Of a stretch of DNA of 64,000 bases, positions 8,621-19,101 are shown piece by piece. Numbering within the stretch: position 1 is the stretch's first letter; every line of letters begins with the position of its first letter. The stretch lies in contig NZ_CP154858.1 in the NCBI RefSeq assembly GCF_041153465.1, positions 1,488,001-1,552,000 of the forward strand. The letters run 5' to 3'. The notes under the pieces were generated by a model that saw only the letters and a list, made by a program, of their open reading frames with translations, was not told the DNA's origin and searched no databases. This DNA comes from Thermohahella caldifontis (GTDB lineage Bacteria > Pseudomonadota > Gammaproteobacteria > Pseudomonadales > Oleiphilaceae). A program made the translations under genes and the position numbers.

Positions 8621-9214
8621 ATGGCCGAAAAACTGATTACCACACGACAAGCCGCGCAAATGCTGGGCGTGGCACTGCGAACCGTACAGCTCTGGGTGGA
8701 GGCCGGTGCCCTCCAGGCCTGGAAGACGCCCGGCGGGCATCGCCGCATTGCCCTGTCATCGGTCGAGAAGATGCTCGCCGAGCGCGCCCGCGCGACCGGA
8801 GAAACGCAGTCCCCTGAACCGGAGGCGTCATCGCAAGCGGACAGGCCCACCATACTGGTTGTGGAAGATGATCTGGATCTGCTGGCCCTCTACAAGGCAC
8901 ATATTGAAGACTGGCTGCCCGAGGCGCGGGTTCTGTCAGCGAGCAACGGATTCGAGGGTCTGCTGCGCATCGGGGAACACAAACCCGACGTGATCCTGAC
9001 CGACCTCAGCATGCCGGGCATGGATGGCTTCAAGATGCTGCGCACGCTGGAGCGCAACGGTATCGTCGCCCACTGTACCGTGATCGTGGTCACCGCGCTG
9101 AATGAGGAGGATATTCAGAACAACGGGGGCCTGCCTGCCGGGGTCGTCTGTTTCTTCAAGCCGGTCCCGTTCTCGGAGTTAAAGAAGCGCGTGCTGGCCG
9201 CCTGCCGACGCTGA
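8621..9214 (+). CDS. Response regulator with N-terminal excisionase-like HTH and C-terminal receiver
   Basis: A 197-residue protein with reversed order: a MerR/excisionase-type HTH (TTRQAAQMLGVALRTVQLWV, then KTPGGHRRI wing, residues 6-45), a linker, and a receiver (about 74-197). The receiver has LVVEDD, the acceptor Asp in ILTDLSMPGMDG, a Thr in VVTALN and the Lys in FFKPVPF, so it looks functional. GGAG lies seven bases before the ATG. It probably binds DNA and is switched by phosphorylation; the nearest candidate partner is the divergent degenerate kinase-like gene. The 3' end overlaps the convergent atuR gene by 36 bases. Confidence 0.8.
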   Translation: MAEKLITTRQAAQMLGVALRTVQLWVEAGALQAWKTPGGHRRIALSSVEKMLAERARATGETQSPEPEASSQADRPTILVVEDDLDLLALYKAHIEDWLPEARVLSASNGFEGLLRIGEHKPDVILTDLSMPGMDGFKMLRTLERNGIVAHCTVIVVTALNEEDIQNNGGLPAGVVCFFKPVPFSELKKRVLAACRR

Positions 9215-9814
9215 GGGAATGACCATCTTCAGCGCCTGGTCGGCCAGGTCGTCCAGTGACATGCTGCCGCCGGGCTTGTACCAGAACACGGTCCAGCTCA
9301 GGGCCCCCGTCAGAAAGCGCCGCAGCACCCAGACATCCGCATCCAGATAGCCGGCTTCCCGGGCCGCTGACAGGGCATCCAGCCAAAGCTGTTCGTACTC
9401 ATCCCGCATTTTCAGGATGCGGGCCTGACGGGCTTCGGACAGGCTCCGCCACTCGTAGACCAGCACGGTCATGGCCTCACTGGTCTCGCCATGAATGGAC
9501 TCCAGCTCGCAACGGATCAGCGCCCTGACCTGCGCAGCCGGGTCACCCGCCTCGGCCAGTGCCGCCTTCATGCGTGCGGTGATGTAATGAATGGTTTCTT
9601 CCATGATGGCATAAAGAATGTCCTCCTTGGTCCGGAAGTGATGAAAGATGGAACCGGACTGGATGCCGACCGCAGCCGCCAGATCCCGGACCGTGGTCCG
9701 CTCATAGCCACGGGTCTTGAACAAGTGCGCCGCCTGGGCCAGCAATCTGCCACGGGGACTGTTGGGATCGGTCACGCGACCGGATTCGATCAGCGCCTGT
9801 GCCGTTGAATTCAT
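9179..9814 (-). CDS. atuR: TetR-family repressor of the atu cluster
   Basis: A 211-residue TetR-type regulator. The N-terminal HTH (TTVRDLAAAVGIQSGSIFHHF, about 40-60) is followed by a helical ligand-binding domain. It is divergent from atuA with 161 bases between, as atuR is in Pseudomonas aeruginosa, where AtuR is reported to repress the cluster by binding inverted repeats in that gap. Two palindromes in the same gap here (9886-9902 and 9918-9935) are the expected targets. The inducer is probably a terpenoid acyl-CoA. The ATG at 9814 follows AAGGCGG. The name rests on family plus position. Confidence 0.82.
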   Translation of the reverse strand: MNSTAQALIESGRVTDPNSPRGRLLAQAAHLFKTRGYERTTVRDLAAAVGIQSGSIFHHFRTKEDILYAIMEETIHYITARMKAALAEAGDPAAQVRALIRCELESIHGETSEAMTVLVYEWRSLSEARQARILKMRDEYEQLWLDALSAAREAGYLDADVWVLRRFLTGALSWTVFWYKPGGSMSLDDLADQALKMVIPSASAGGQHALL

Positions 9815-9885
9815 GAATCATCACCGCCTTCATCAAGAGGAAGCCATTGTACCCGCCGGCACCGCCGGCTCAAGGTCAAACCTGT

Positions 9886-9902
9886 TTTCAGTTTAACTGA
9901 AA
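9886..9902. promoter_or_regulatory. Palindrome I in atuR-atuA gap (candidate AtuR operator)
   Basis: A perfect inverted repeat, TTTCAGTT-T-AACTGAAA, lies 72 bases upstream of the atuR start and 32-33 bases centre-to-centre from palindrome II. That spacing is about three helical turns, fitting co-operative binding on one DNA face. Confidence 0.5.
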
Positions 9903-9910
9903 TCCTCCAC

Positions 9911-9940
9911 TTTACAAACCAAGCGCTTGCTTGGTATCGT
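9911..9940 (+). promoter_or_regulatory. atuA promoter with palindrome II inside the spacer (candidate AtuR operator)
   Basis: TTTACA (9911-9916) and TATCGT (9935-9940) have an 18-base spacer. That spacer is almost wholly an inverted repeat at 9918-9935: ACCAAGC-GCTT-GCTTGGT. A repressor bound there would block RNA polymerase. The repeat type is common for TetR regulators of acyl-CoA metabolism. Confidence 0.6.
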
Positions 9941-9975
9941 TACCCCATACTGACAACAACAAGGCAGAACACCTC

Positions 9976-11778
9976 ATGAGCACCCATCCCAAACCACTGC
10001 GCATCGGCTGCGCTGCCGCCTTCTGGGGCGATACCAACGCCGCCGCACGGCAACTGGTTGAACACGGCAATCTGGATGTTCTCGTGTTTGACTATCTGGC
10101 GGAGATTACCCTGTCCATCATGGCCGGACAGAAACTCCGGGATCCCGGTCTCGGCTATGCACGGGACTTCGTGGACAGTGTCATGGCCCCCCTGCTGCCA
10201 CGGATTGCGGAACAGGGCATCAAGGTCATCAGCAACGCCGGCGGCGTCAACCCCGATGCCTGCCGCAAGGCCCTGGAGGCAGCGGCCCAGGCGGCGGGAG
10301 TCTCCCTGCGCGTGGCCGTGGTCCGGGGCGATGACCTGCTGCCCCGCAAATCCGCATTGGCCAAGACGGGTATCACCGAGATGGATACCGGCGAACCGCT
10401 GCCCCCCGTGTGCGTCAGCATGAACGCCTATCTGGGGGCACCGGCCATCGCCGCAGCACTGGATGCCGGCGCGGACATCGTGATCACCGGCCGCATTGCC
10501 GACAGCGCCCTCGTGCTGGGCCCGCTGGTACACCACTTCGGCTGGTCCTGGCAGGATTACGACAAGCTGGCCCAGGGCAGTCTCGCCGGCCATATCATCG
10601 AATGCGGCGCCCAATGCACAGGCGGCAACTTCACTGACTGGCAGACCATTCCGGACTACGACAACATGGGTTTCCCCATCGTCGAATGCGAGGCAGACGG
10701 GACCTTCACCGTCTCCAAGCCGGCCGGCACCGGCGGCCGCGTCACCCGGGCCACGGTGGCGGAACAGCTGGTTTACGAGATCGGCGATCCCGGCAGCTAT
10801 ATCCTGCCGGATGTGGTATGCGATTTCCGCCATGTGAACCTTGAGGAAACCGGCACGGATAGCGTCCGCGTCTCCGGAGCGCGCGGCCGTCCGCCCACGG
10901 ATACCTACAAGGTGTCCGCCACCTGGCCGGACGGTTTCAAGTGCACCGCGACCTTCCTGCTTGCAGGCATGGACGCTCCGGCCAAGGCACGGCGGGTGGC
11001 CGATGCCATCCTGATCCGGACACGCAGGCTGTTTCAGGAAGCCGGCCATGGCGACTACAGCAGCACGAACGTGGAGCTGCTCGGTACCGAGTGCACCTAC
11101 GGCCCGCATGGCCGGCGACAGGATACGCGCGAGCTGGTGATCAAGATCAGCGTGGCTCATCCCGACAAGAAGGCCCTGGTGCTGTTTTCCCGGGAAATCG
11201 CCCAGGCCGCTACCGGCATGGCTCCGGGCATCACCGGCATTGTCGGCGGACGCCCCGATGTCTGGCCCAAGATCCGGCTGTTCTCCTGTCTCGTACCCAA
11301 GCGTGAGGTGGAGGCCGCATTCGAAATGGACGGCACGCTTCATCCCGTCCCCCTGTCCGAAAGCACACCGGCCCCGGCGGCGGAGCCTGTTACCCCGCCG
11401 GCGCCGGCCGGCACCGGTGACACCACCGTCCCGCTGGTTCGTCTCGCCTGGGCGCGTTCCGGTGACAAGGGCGATCACAGCAACATCGGCGTCATCGCCC
11501 GCCGTCCCGAGTACATGCCCTGGATCTGGCAGGCCCTGACGGAACAGCGCGTGGCCGAGTACATGCAACACGTGCTGGACCCGGAAAAAGGTGCCGTCGA
11601 GCGCTGGTACATGCCCGGACTGCCGGCCATGAACCTGCTCCTGCGCCACAGTCTGGGGGGCGGTGGCGTGGCGAGCCTGCGCATCGACCCCCAGGGCAAG
11701 GCGTTCGCCCAGCAGTTGCTCGAATTCCCCGTCCCCGTGTCCGCTGCGCTGGCACGCGATCTGAAAGGAGATGCCTGA
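9976..11778 (+). CDS. atuA: AtuA family protein (DUF1446), acyclic terpene utilisation
   Basis: A 600-residue protein with the DUF1446 body (IGCAAAFWGDTNAAARQL at the N-terminus, then GGVNPDACR and DIVITGRIADSALVLGP) to about residue 450. A Pro/Ala-rich linker follows, then a C-terminal AtuA-like module (ARSGDKGDHSNIGVIARR). It is required for terpene growth in Pseudomonas but its biochemical step is not settled. It is the first gene of an eight-gene run in atuABCDEFGH order. The ATG at 9976 is preferred over an upstream TTG at 9931 that lies in the promoter palindrome. AAGG sits 11 bases before the ATG. Confidence 0.88.
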   Translation: MSTHPKPLRIGCAAAFWGDTNAAARQLVEHGNLDVLVFDYLAEITLSIMAGQKLRDPGLGYARDFVDSVMAPLLPRIAEQGIKVISNAGGVNPDACRKALEAAAQAAGVSLRVAVVRGDDLLPRKSALAKTGITEMDTGEPLPPVCVSMNAYLGAPAIAAALDAGADIVITGRIADSALVLGPLVHHFGWSWQDYDKLAQGSLAGHIIECGAQCTGGNFTDWQTIPDYDNMGFPIVECEADGTFTVSKPAGTGGRVTRATVAEQLVYEIGDPGSYILPDVVCDFRHVNLEETGTDSVRVSGARGRPPTDTYKVSATWPDGFKCTATFLLAGMDAPAKARRVADAILIRTRRLFQEAGHGDYSSTNVELLGTECTYGPHGRRQDTRELVIKISVAHPDKKALVLFSREIAQAATGMAPGITGIVGGRPDVWPKIRLFSCLVPKREVEAAFEMDGTLHPVPLSESTPAPAAEPVTPPAPAGTGDTTVPLVRLAWARSGDKGDHSNIGVIARRPEYMPWIWQALTEQRVAEYMQHVLDPEKGAVERWYMPGLPAMNLLLRHSLGGGGVASLRIDPQGKAFAQQLLEFPVPVSAALARDLKGDA

Positions 11779-11780
11779 TC

Positions 11781-12677
11781 ATGCCCTTTGATACCATTTT
11801 TCGTCCCGGACTCTTTGCCGGTCAGACCCATATCGTGACCGGCGGCGGCAGTGGCATCGGCCGCTGCACCGCGCACGAACTGGCGGCGCTGGGAGCCCAT
11901 GTGGTGCTCATCGGCCGCAAGCCGGAGAAACTGGAACGGGTTGCGGCGGAAATCCGTGAAGATGGCGGTGACGCCTCCTGTCATGCTCTGGACATCCGTG
12001 AAGAGGATGCCGTCAGGGCGGCCGTGCGCGAGATCGTCAAGGCACGGGGGCAGATCCATGGCCTCGTGAACAATGCCGGCGGCCAGTTTCCCGCCCCGCT
12101 GGCCAGCATCAATCAGAAAGGTTTCGAGGCGGTCGTCCGCACCAACCTGACGGGCGGCTTTCTCGTCGCGCGCGAGGTGTACAACCAGAGCATGAACCGC
12201 CACGGGGGAGCCATCGTCAACATCATCGCGGACATGTGGGGCGGCATGCCCGGCATGGGTCACTCCGGTGCCGCCCGGGCCGGCATGGACAACCTCACCA
12301 AGACGGCCGCGGTGGAATGGGCAGCGTCCGGTGTCCGTGTCAACGCGGTTGCGCCCGGCTGGATCGCCTCCAGCGGCATGGACAACTACGATGCCGGCAT
12401 GAAGACCTTCATCGCCAGCCTGAAAAACGGCGTGCCGCTCAAGCGCCTGGGAACGGAAGCGGAAGTCTCCGCCGCCATCTGCTTTCTGCTCAGCGATGCC
12501 GCTGCATTCATCACCGGCAGCACCCTCAGGATTGACGGTGCCGCACCCCTCGGTGGGCGTGTCTGGCCCCTGCCGAAGGCACGCAACGTCAAGGTCTGGC
12601 AGGGTTTCCACCGCTACGAAAAACCCCGCGTCATTCAGATGATCGAAGAAGAGGAGGCGGGTCATGCCGGTCATTGA
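11781..12677 (+). CDS. atuB: AtuB short-chain dehydrogenase-like protein with altered catalytic site
   Basis: A 298-residue classical SDR fold with the coenzyme loop TGGGSGIG (about 20-27), NNAG (about 97-100) and the region NAVAPGWI. The usual Tyr-x3-Lys is replaced: the site reads HSGAARAG, with Ser at about 162 and Arg at about 166. A similar HSGAARAG site occurs in some enoyl-CoA reductase-like SDRs, so it may act on an acyl-CoA. It starts two bases after atuA with a strong AAAGGAG, and its end overlaps atuC by 14 bases. In the Pseudomonas pathway AtuB is a proposed oxidoreductase of citronellol or its derivatives. Confidence 0.82.
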   Translation: MPFDTIFRPGLFAGQTHIVTGGGSGIGRCTAHELAALGAHVVLIGRKPEKLERVAAEIREDGGDASCHALDIREEDAVRAAVREIVKARGQIHGLVNNAGGQFPAPLASINQKGFEAVVRTNLTGGFLVAREVYNQSMNRHGGAIVNIIADMWGGMPGMGHSGAARAGMDNLTKTAAVEWAASGVRVNAVAPGWIASSGMDNYDAGMKTFIASLKNGVPLKRLGTEAEVSAAICFLLSDAAAFITGSTLRIDGAAPLGGRVWPLPKARNVKVWQGFHRYEKPRVIQMIEEEEAGHAGH

Positions 12678-14277
12678 ATCCACGCTTCATCCGGGCAGTG
12701 ACGAATTTTCCCGCAACCGCGACGCCATGCTGGAGGCCATAGCGTCCTTCCGTGCGGTGGAACGCAAGGTGGTGGAAAAGGCCGAAGCGGCACGGGAAAA
12801 ATTCCACAAGAAGGGCAAGCTCCTGCCCAGGGAGCGCCTGGGCCTGCTGCTGGACCGCAACAGCCCCTTCCTGGAACTCTGCTCCCTGGCCGGCTACCGC
12901 ATGCACGATGACAAGGACGGCTCCATGGCCGGTGGCGGCATCATCGCCGGCATCGGCTACGTGTCCGGCAAGCGCTGTCTGATCGCCATCAACAACGCGG
13001 CCATCAAGGGGGGCACCATCACGCCTGCCGGACTCGACAAAACCCTGCGCATCCAGACCATCGCCATGGAGAACAAGCTCCCCATCGTCTCCCTGTCGGA
13101 GTCCGGCGGCGCCAACCTCAACTACGCCACGGACATCTTCGTGCTGGGCGCCCGCGCCTTTGCCAACCAGGCCCGCCTGTCGGCCATGGGCATTCCCCAG
13201 ATCACCGTGGTTCACGGCAACGCCACGGCAGGCGGTGCCTATCAGCCCGGACTGTCGGACTACGTGATCGTGGTCCGCGAAAAGACCAAGATGTTCCTCG
13301 CCGGCCCACCCCTGCTCAAGGCCGCCACGGGCGAAATTGCCACGGACGAGGAACTGGGCGGCGCTGAAATGCACGCCAGCGTGGCGGGTACCGCCGAATT
13401 TCTGGCCGAAGACGATGCGGATGGCATCCGGATCGCCCGGGACATTCTCAATCACCTTCCCTGGCCCCGTCCGGACAGCCCCTTGCGCCAGCCGCCCCGG
13501 CCACCCCGCTATGACGCGGAAGAACTGCTGGGCATCGTACCGGCAGATCCCCGGCAGCCTTATGACGTGCGCGAAATCCTGGCACGCATAGCGGATGACT
13601 CCGAGTACCTGGACTTCAAGCCCGATTTCGACAGCCAGACCGTCTGTGGCTGGATCCGGGTGGACGGATGGCCGGTGGGCATCATCGGCAACAACGGCCC
13701 CATCACCCCCAAGGGGGCGGCCAAGGCCAGCCAGTTCATCCAGCTCTGCGAACAGAGCCATACCGCCCTGCTGTTCCTGCACAACACCACCGGCTTCATG
13801 GTGGGGACGGATTCGGAACAGAACGGTGTCATCAAGCACGGCTCGAAGATGATCCAGGCCGTTGCCAACGCACGGGTTCCCCGCATCACGCTGGTGGTGG
13901 GCGGCTCCTACGGCGCCGGCAACTACGCCATGTGTGGCCGGGGGCTGGATCCGCGTTTCATCTTTGCCTGGCCCAATTCGCGCACCGCCGTCATGGGCGG
14001 CGCACAGGCCGGCAAGGTACTGCGCATCGTCACCGAGGAAAAACAGCGCAAGATGGGCATGGAGCCGGATCCGAAGATGCTTGATGCCATCGAGCAGGCC
14101 ACGGCCTCGAAACTGGATCAGGGCTCGACCGCCCTCTATGGCACCGCCCGCCTCTGGGATGACGGCCTCATCGACCCGCGGGACAGCCGTGCGGTTCTCA
14201 GCGAGGTCCTGTCCATCTGCTATGAGGCCGAGGCCCGGTCCCTGCGCCCCATTACCTTCGGCGTTGCCCGATTCTGA
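12664..14277 (+). CDS. atuC: Geranyl-CoA carboxylase, carboxyltransferase (beta) subunit
   Basis: A 537-residue biotin-dependent carboxyltransferase, the usual length for methylcrotonyl-/geranyl-CoA carboxylase beta chains. It shows the N-domain SESGGANLNYATDIF and NATAGGAYQPGLSDY (about 183-200) and the C-domain GGSYGAGNYAMCGRG (about 412). With AtuF it should carboxylate cis-geranyl-CoA to isohexenyl-glutaconyl-CoA. Cluster context favours geranyl- over methylcrotonyl-CoA; the sequence AYQPGLSDY, where methylcrotonyl enzymes as I recall carry AYVPAMSDE, agrees with this. GAGGAGG precedes the ATG inside the end of atuB, so translation is probably coupled. Confidence 0.88.
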   Translation: MPVIESTLHPGSDEFSRNRDAMLEAIASFRAVERKVVEKAEAAREKFHKKGKLLPRERLGLLLDRNSPFLELCSLAGYRMHDDKDGSMAGGGIIAGIGYVSGKRCLIAINNAAIKGGTITPAGLDKTLRIQTIAMENKLPIVSLSESGGANLNYATDIFVLGARAFANQARLSAMGIPQITVVHGNATAGGAYQPGLSDYVIVVREKTKMFLAGPPLLKAATGEIATDEELGGAEMHASVAGTAEFLAEDDADGIRIARDILNHLPWPRPDSPLRQPPRPPRYDAEELLGIVPADPRQPYDVREILARIADDSEYLDFKPDFDSQTVCGWIRVDGWPVGIIGNNGPITPKGAAKASQFIQLCEQSHTALLFLHNTTGFMVGTDSEQNGVIKHGSKMIQAVANARVPRITLVVGGSYGAGNYAMCGRGLDPRFIFAWPNSRTAVMGGAQAGKVLRIVTEEKQRKMGMEPDPKMLDAIEQATASKLDQGSTALYGTARLWDDGLIDPRDSRAVLSEVLSICYEAEARSLRPITFGVARF

Positions 14278-14301
14278 CAGAACAAGAACGAGGACAGACA
14301 G

Positions 14302-15465
14302 ATGATTTTCACTCAGGAACACAACGAACTGCGCCGCACCGTCCGCAATTTTGTGGAAAACGAGCTCAACCCGCATGCGGATGAGTGGGAAAAGGCCGGC
14401 GAGTTTCCCATACATGACGTCTTCCGGCGCATGGGCGAACTCGGCCTGCTGGGCATCCACAAGCCGGAACAGTATGGCGGCATGGGTCTCGACTACAGCT
14501 ACAACATGGTGGCGGCCGAAGAACTGGGGTGCTGTGCGGCAGGGGGCGTAGCCCTGTCCATCGGCGTCCAGACCGACATGTGCACCCCCGCCCTGGCCCG
14601 CTTCGGCTCCGACGAGCTGAAGGAAGAATTTCTGGCACCGGCCATCCGCGGTGAAGCGGTGGGCTGTATCGGCGTGAGCGAACCCGGCGCCGGCTCCGAT
14701 GTGGCCGGCCTGAAAACCACCGCCCGCAGTGACGGCGATGACTACATCATCAACGGCACCAAGATGTGGATCACCAACGCCCCCAAGGCTGACTTCATGT
14801 GCCTGCTCGCCAACACCTCGGAAGGTGCGCCGCACAAGAACAAGTCGCTCATCATCGTCCCCATGAACCTGCCCGGCATCGAAGTCGCCCCGAAGCTCGA
14901 CAAGCTCGGCATGCGCAGCTCCGAAACGGCTCAGGTGTTCTTCGATGACGTCCGGGTTCCCAAACGCAACCGGATCGGTGCCGAAGGCATGGGCTTCATG
15001 ATCCAGATGATCCAGTTTCAGGAAGAGCGCCTCTGGGGCGCCTCCAACATCATCCGCGCACTGGAGCGCTGTGTGGAGCAGACCATCGGCTACTGCCGCG
15101 AGCGGGAAACCTTCGGACAGCCGCTCATCAACAACCAGTACATCCACTTCCGCCTGGCCGAACTGCAGACCGAGATCGAGGCCCTGCGTGCCCTGACCTA
15201 TCGCGCCTGCGAACTCTACATCCACGGCAAGGATGTCACCCAGCTGGCCTCCATGGCCAAGCTCAAGGCCGGCCGTCTGGGACGTGAAGTCACCGACACC
15301 TGCCTCCAGTACTGGGGCGGCAACGGCTTCATGTGGGACAACCCCGTCTCCCGGGCCTACCGGGACGTGCGTCTGGTCTCCATCGGCGGGGGCGCAGACG
15401 AAATCATGCTCGGCATCATCTGCAAGCTCATGGGCATCCTGCCCGGCAAGCGCAAGGAGAGCTAA
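14302..15465 (+). CDS. atuD: Citronellyl-CoA dehydrogenase
   Basis: A 387-residue acyl-CoA dehydrogenase. Signature 1 reads GCIGVSEPGAGSDVAGLKT (about 118-136). Signature 2 lies near the C-terminus as YWGGNGFMWDNP and RDVRLVSIGGGADEIM. The Glu position used by medium-chain enzymes is Gly here (SIGGGADE), so the base is probably the Glu in FQEERLWG (about 240), as in isovaleryl-CoA dehydrogenase. It would oxidise citronellyl-CoA to geranyl-CoA with FAD. GAGGA precedes the ATG, 24 bases after atuC. Substrate assignment comes from cluster order. Confidence 0.85.
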   Translation: MIFTQEHNELRRTVRNFVENELNPHADEWEKAGEFPIHDVFRRMGELGLLGIHKPEQYGGMGLDYSYNMVAAEELGCCAAGGVALSIGVQTDMCTPALARFGSDELKEEFLAPAIRGEAVGCIGVSEPGAGSDVAGLKTTARSDGDDYIINGTKMWITNAPKADFMCLLANTSEGAPHKNKSLIIVPMNLPGIEVAPKLDKLGMRSSETAQVFFDDVRVPKRNRIGAEGMGFMIQMIQFQEERLWGASNIIRALERCVEQTIGYCRERETFGQPLINNQYIHFRLAELQTEIEALRALTYRACELYIHGKDVTQLASMAKLKAGRLGREVTDTCLQYWGGNGFMWDNPVSRAYRDVRLVSIGGGADEIMLGIICKLMGILPGKRKES

Positions 15466-15467
15466 TC

Positions 15468-16278
15468 ATGGACTGGCCCTACTTCACCACCCTGGAACTG
15501 GACGAACAATCCGGCATGGTGCACGTCTGGCTGAACCGGCCGGACGTGCGCAACGCCATGAGCCTGGACATGGTCAACGAACTCAACACCCTGTTCGAAA
15601 TTGCCGATGCCAATCCAGGGATCCGGGCGCTCATCCTGCGCGGCAGGGGCGGCCACTTCTGCGCTGGCGGCGACATCCGTGACATGGCCAATGCGCGGGC
15701 GCGGGCCGCCAAGGGAGACGGCGACCCCTTCTTTGAGCTCAACCGGGCATTCGGGCGCATGATCACCCGGGCAAACCGCGTCGCCTGCCCCGTGGTGGCG
15801 ATTCTGGAAGGCGCCGTCCTGGGCGGCGGTTTCGGCCTCGCCTGCGTCAGTGATATCGCCCTGGCACATGCCGACTGTCAGTTCGGTCTGCCGGAAACCG
15901 GGCTCGGCATTCCGCCGGCTCAGATTGCCCCGTTCGTGGTGCAGCGGATCGGTCTGACCCGGGCACGTGCCCTCGCCCTGACCGGTGCCCGATTCGATGG
16001 CCGCACGGCCCTGCAATATGGCCTCGTTCACGAGACGGCAGACACCCCGCAGGCTCTGGATGCCGCCGTGCAGGAAACCCTGGAACGCATCCGCCGCTGC
16101 GCACCGGGCGCCAACCGCGTCACCAAGGCACTGCTGCTGGGGACCCTTGAGCGCCCCCTGGACGAACTGCTGGATGATGCCGCCCGCGCTTTCTCCAGCG
16201 CCATTCAGGGTGAGGAAGGGCAGGAAGGCACCCTGGCCTTCATGCAGAAACGCAAGCCCCGCTGGGCGGAGGTGAAGG

Positions 16279-16286
<8 letters not shown>
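15468..16286 (+). CDS. atuE: Isohexenyl-glutaconyl-CoA hydratase (crotonase family)
   Basis: A 272-residue crotonase-fold protein. The CoA and oxyanion sites are seen in HFCAGGDIRDM (about 62-72) and EGAVLGGGFGLAC (about 112-124), and a catalytic Glu candidate in GLPETGLGIPP (about 142). It should hydrate isohexenyl-glutaconyl-CoA after the carboxylase. The start at 15468 lies two bases after the atuD stop; an upstream in-frame start at 15333 inside atuD is less likely. The end overlaps atuF by eight bases (ATGCATAA). Confidence 0.85.
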
Positions 16287-18244
<1,958 letters not shown>

Positions 18245-18248
<4 letters not shown>

Positions 18249-19075
18249 CATCGCCCCTGCACGACCGGGTTATCCTGATCACCGGCGCAAGCCGCGGCAT
18301 CGGACGAGCCATGGCCCTGCGCCTGGCCCGCGAGGGCGCCAAACTAGTGCTGGCCGGCAAGACGCTGGATCCCCACCCCAAGCTGCCCGGTACCCTGCCG
18401 GAAGTCGCCGAGGCCATCCGCAAGCTGGGCAGTGAGGCACTGGTCGTGCGCTGTGACGTGCGTAACGACAATGAACTGGATACGCTGGTGGAAACCGCAT
18501 GCGAGCACTTCGGGGGAATCGACGTCGTCATCAACAACGCCGGAGCCATCTCGCTGACACCGGTCGAACACACGCCTCTCAAGAAATTCGACCTCATGCA
18601 CCAGATCAACACCCGGGCGGTTCTGGCACTGGCACAGCGCGCGTTACCGGCGCTGAAGGCATCCACCCATGCACACATTCTCAACCTGTCGCCGCCCCTG
18701 AACCTGGATCCCAAATGGTTCGCGGCCTATGCCCCCTACACCCTGACCAAGTACGGCATGTCCATGCTCACGCTCGGGATGGCGGGGGAATTCCGCAAGT
18801 ATGGCATTGCGGTCAACAGCCTCTGGCCCAGGACGCTCATTGCCACGGCAGCCGTCGAACACCAGCCCGGCGGAGAAATGCTGATCCGCCAGGCACGCAA
18901 GCCGGACATCATGGCAGATGCCGCCTGCGAGATCCTCAAGGGCGACCCGGCGACACGCACCGGACAACACCTGATTGACGAACAGGTTCTGGCGGAAGCC
19001 GGCATCACCGACCTGGATCGTTACAAGGCCGATCCCAACGCCGACAAGCTGCTGCCCGACCTGTATGTGACATAA
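18245..19075 (+). CDS. atuG: AtuG short-chain dehydrogenase (HSDL2-like)
   Basis: A 276-residue SDR with an intact TGASRGIG coenzyme motif (14-21), NNAG (97-100) and catalytic Y165-x3-K169 (YTLTK). The sequence type (NSLWPRTLIATAAVEH) resembles HSDL2-like dehydrogenases. It is proposed to oxidise a terpenoid alcohol or hydroxyacyl-CoA in the Atu route; which step is not proven. Its ATG overlaps the atuF stop (ATGA), so it is translationally coupled. Unlike AtuB, the catalytic residues are complete. Confidence 0.83.
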
Positions 19076-19101
19076 CAACAACACCAGGAGACCGAACCCA
19101 G

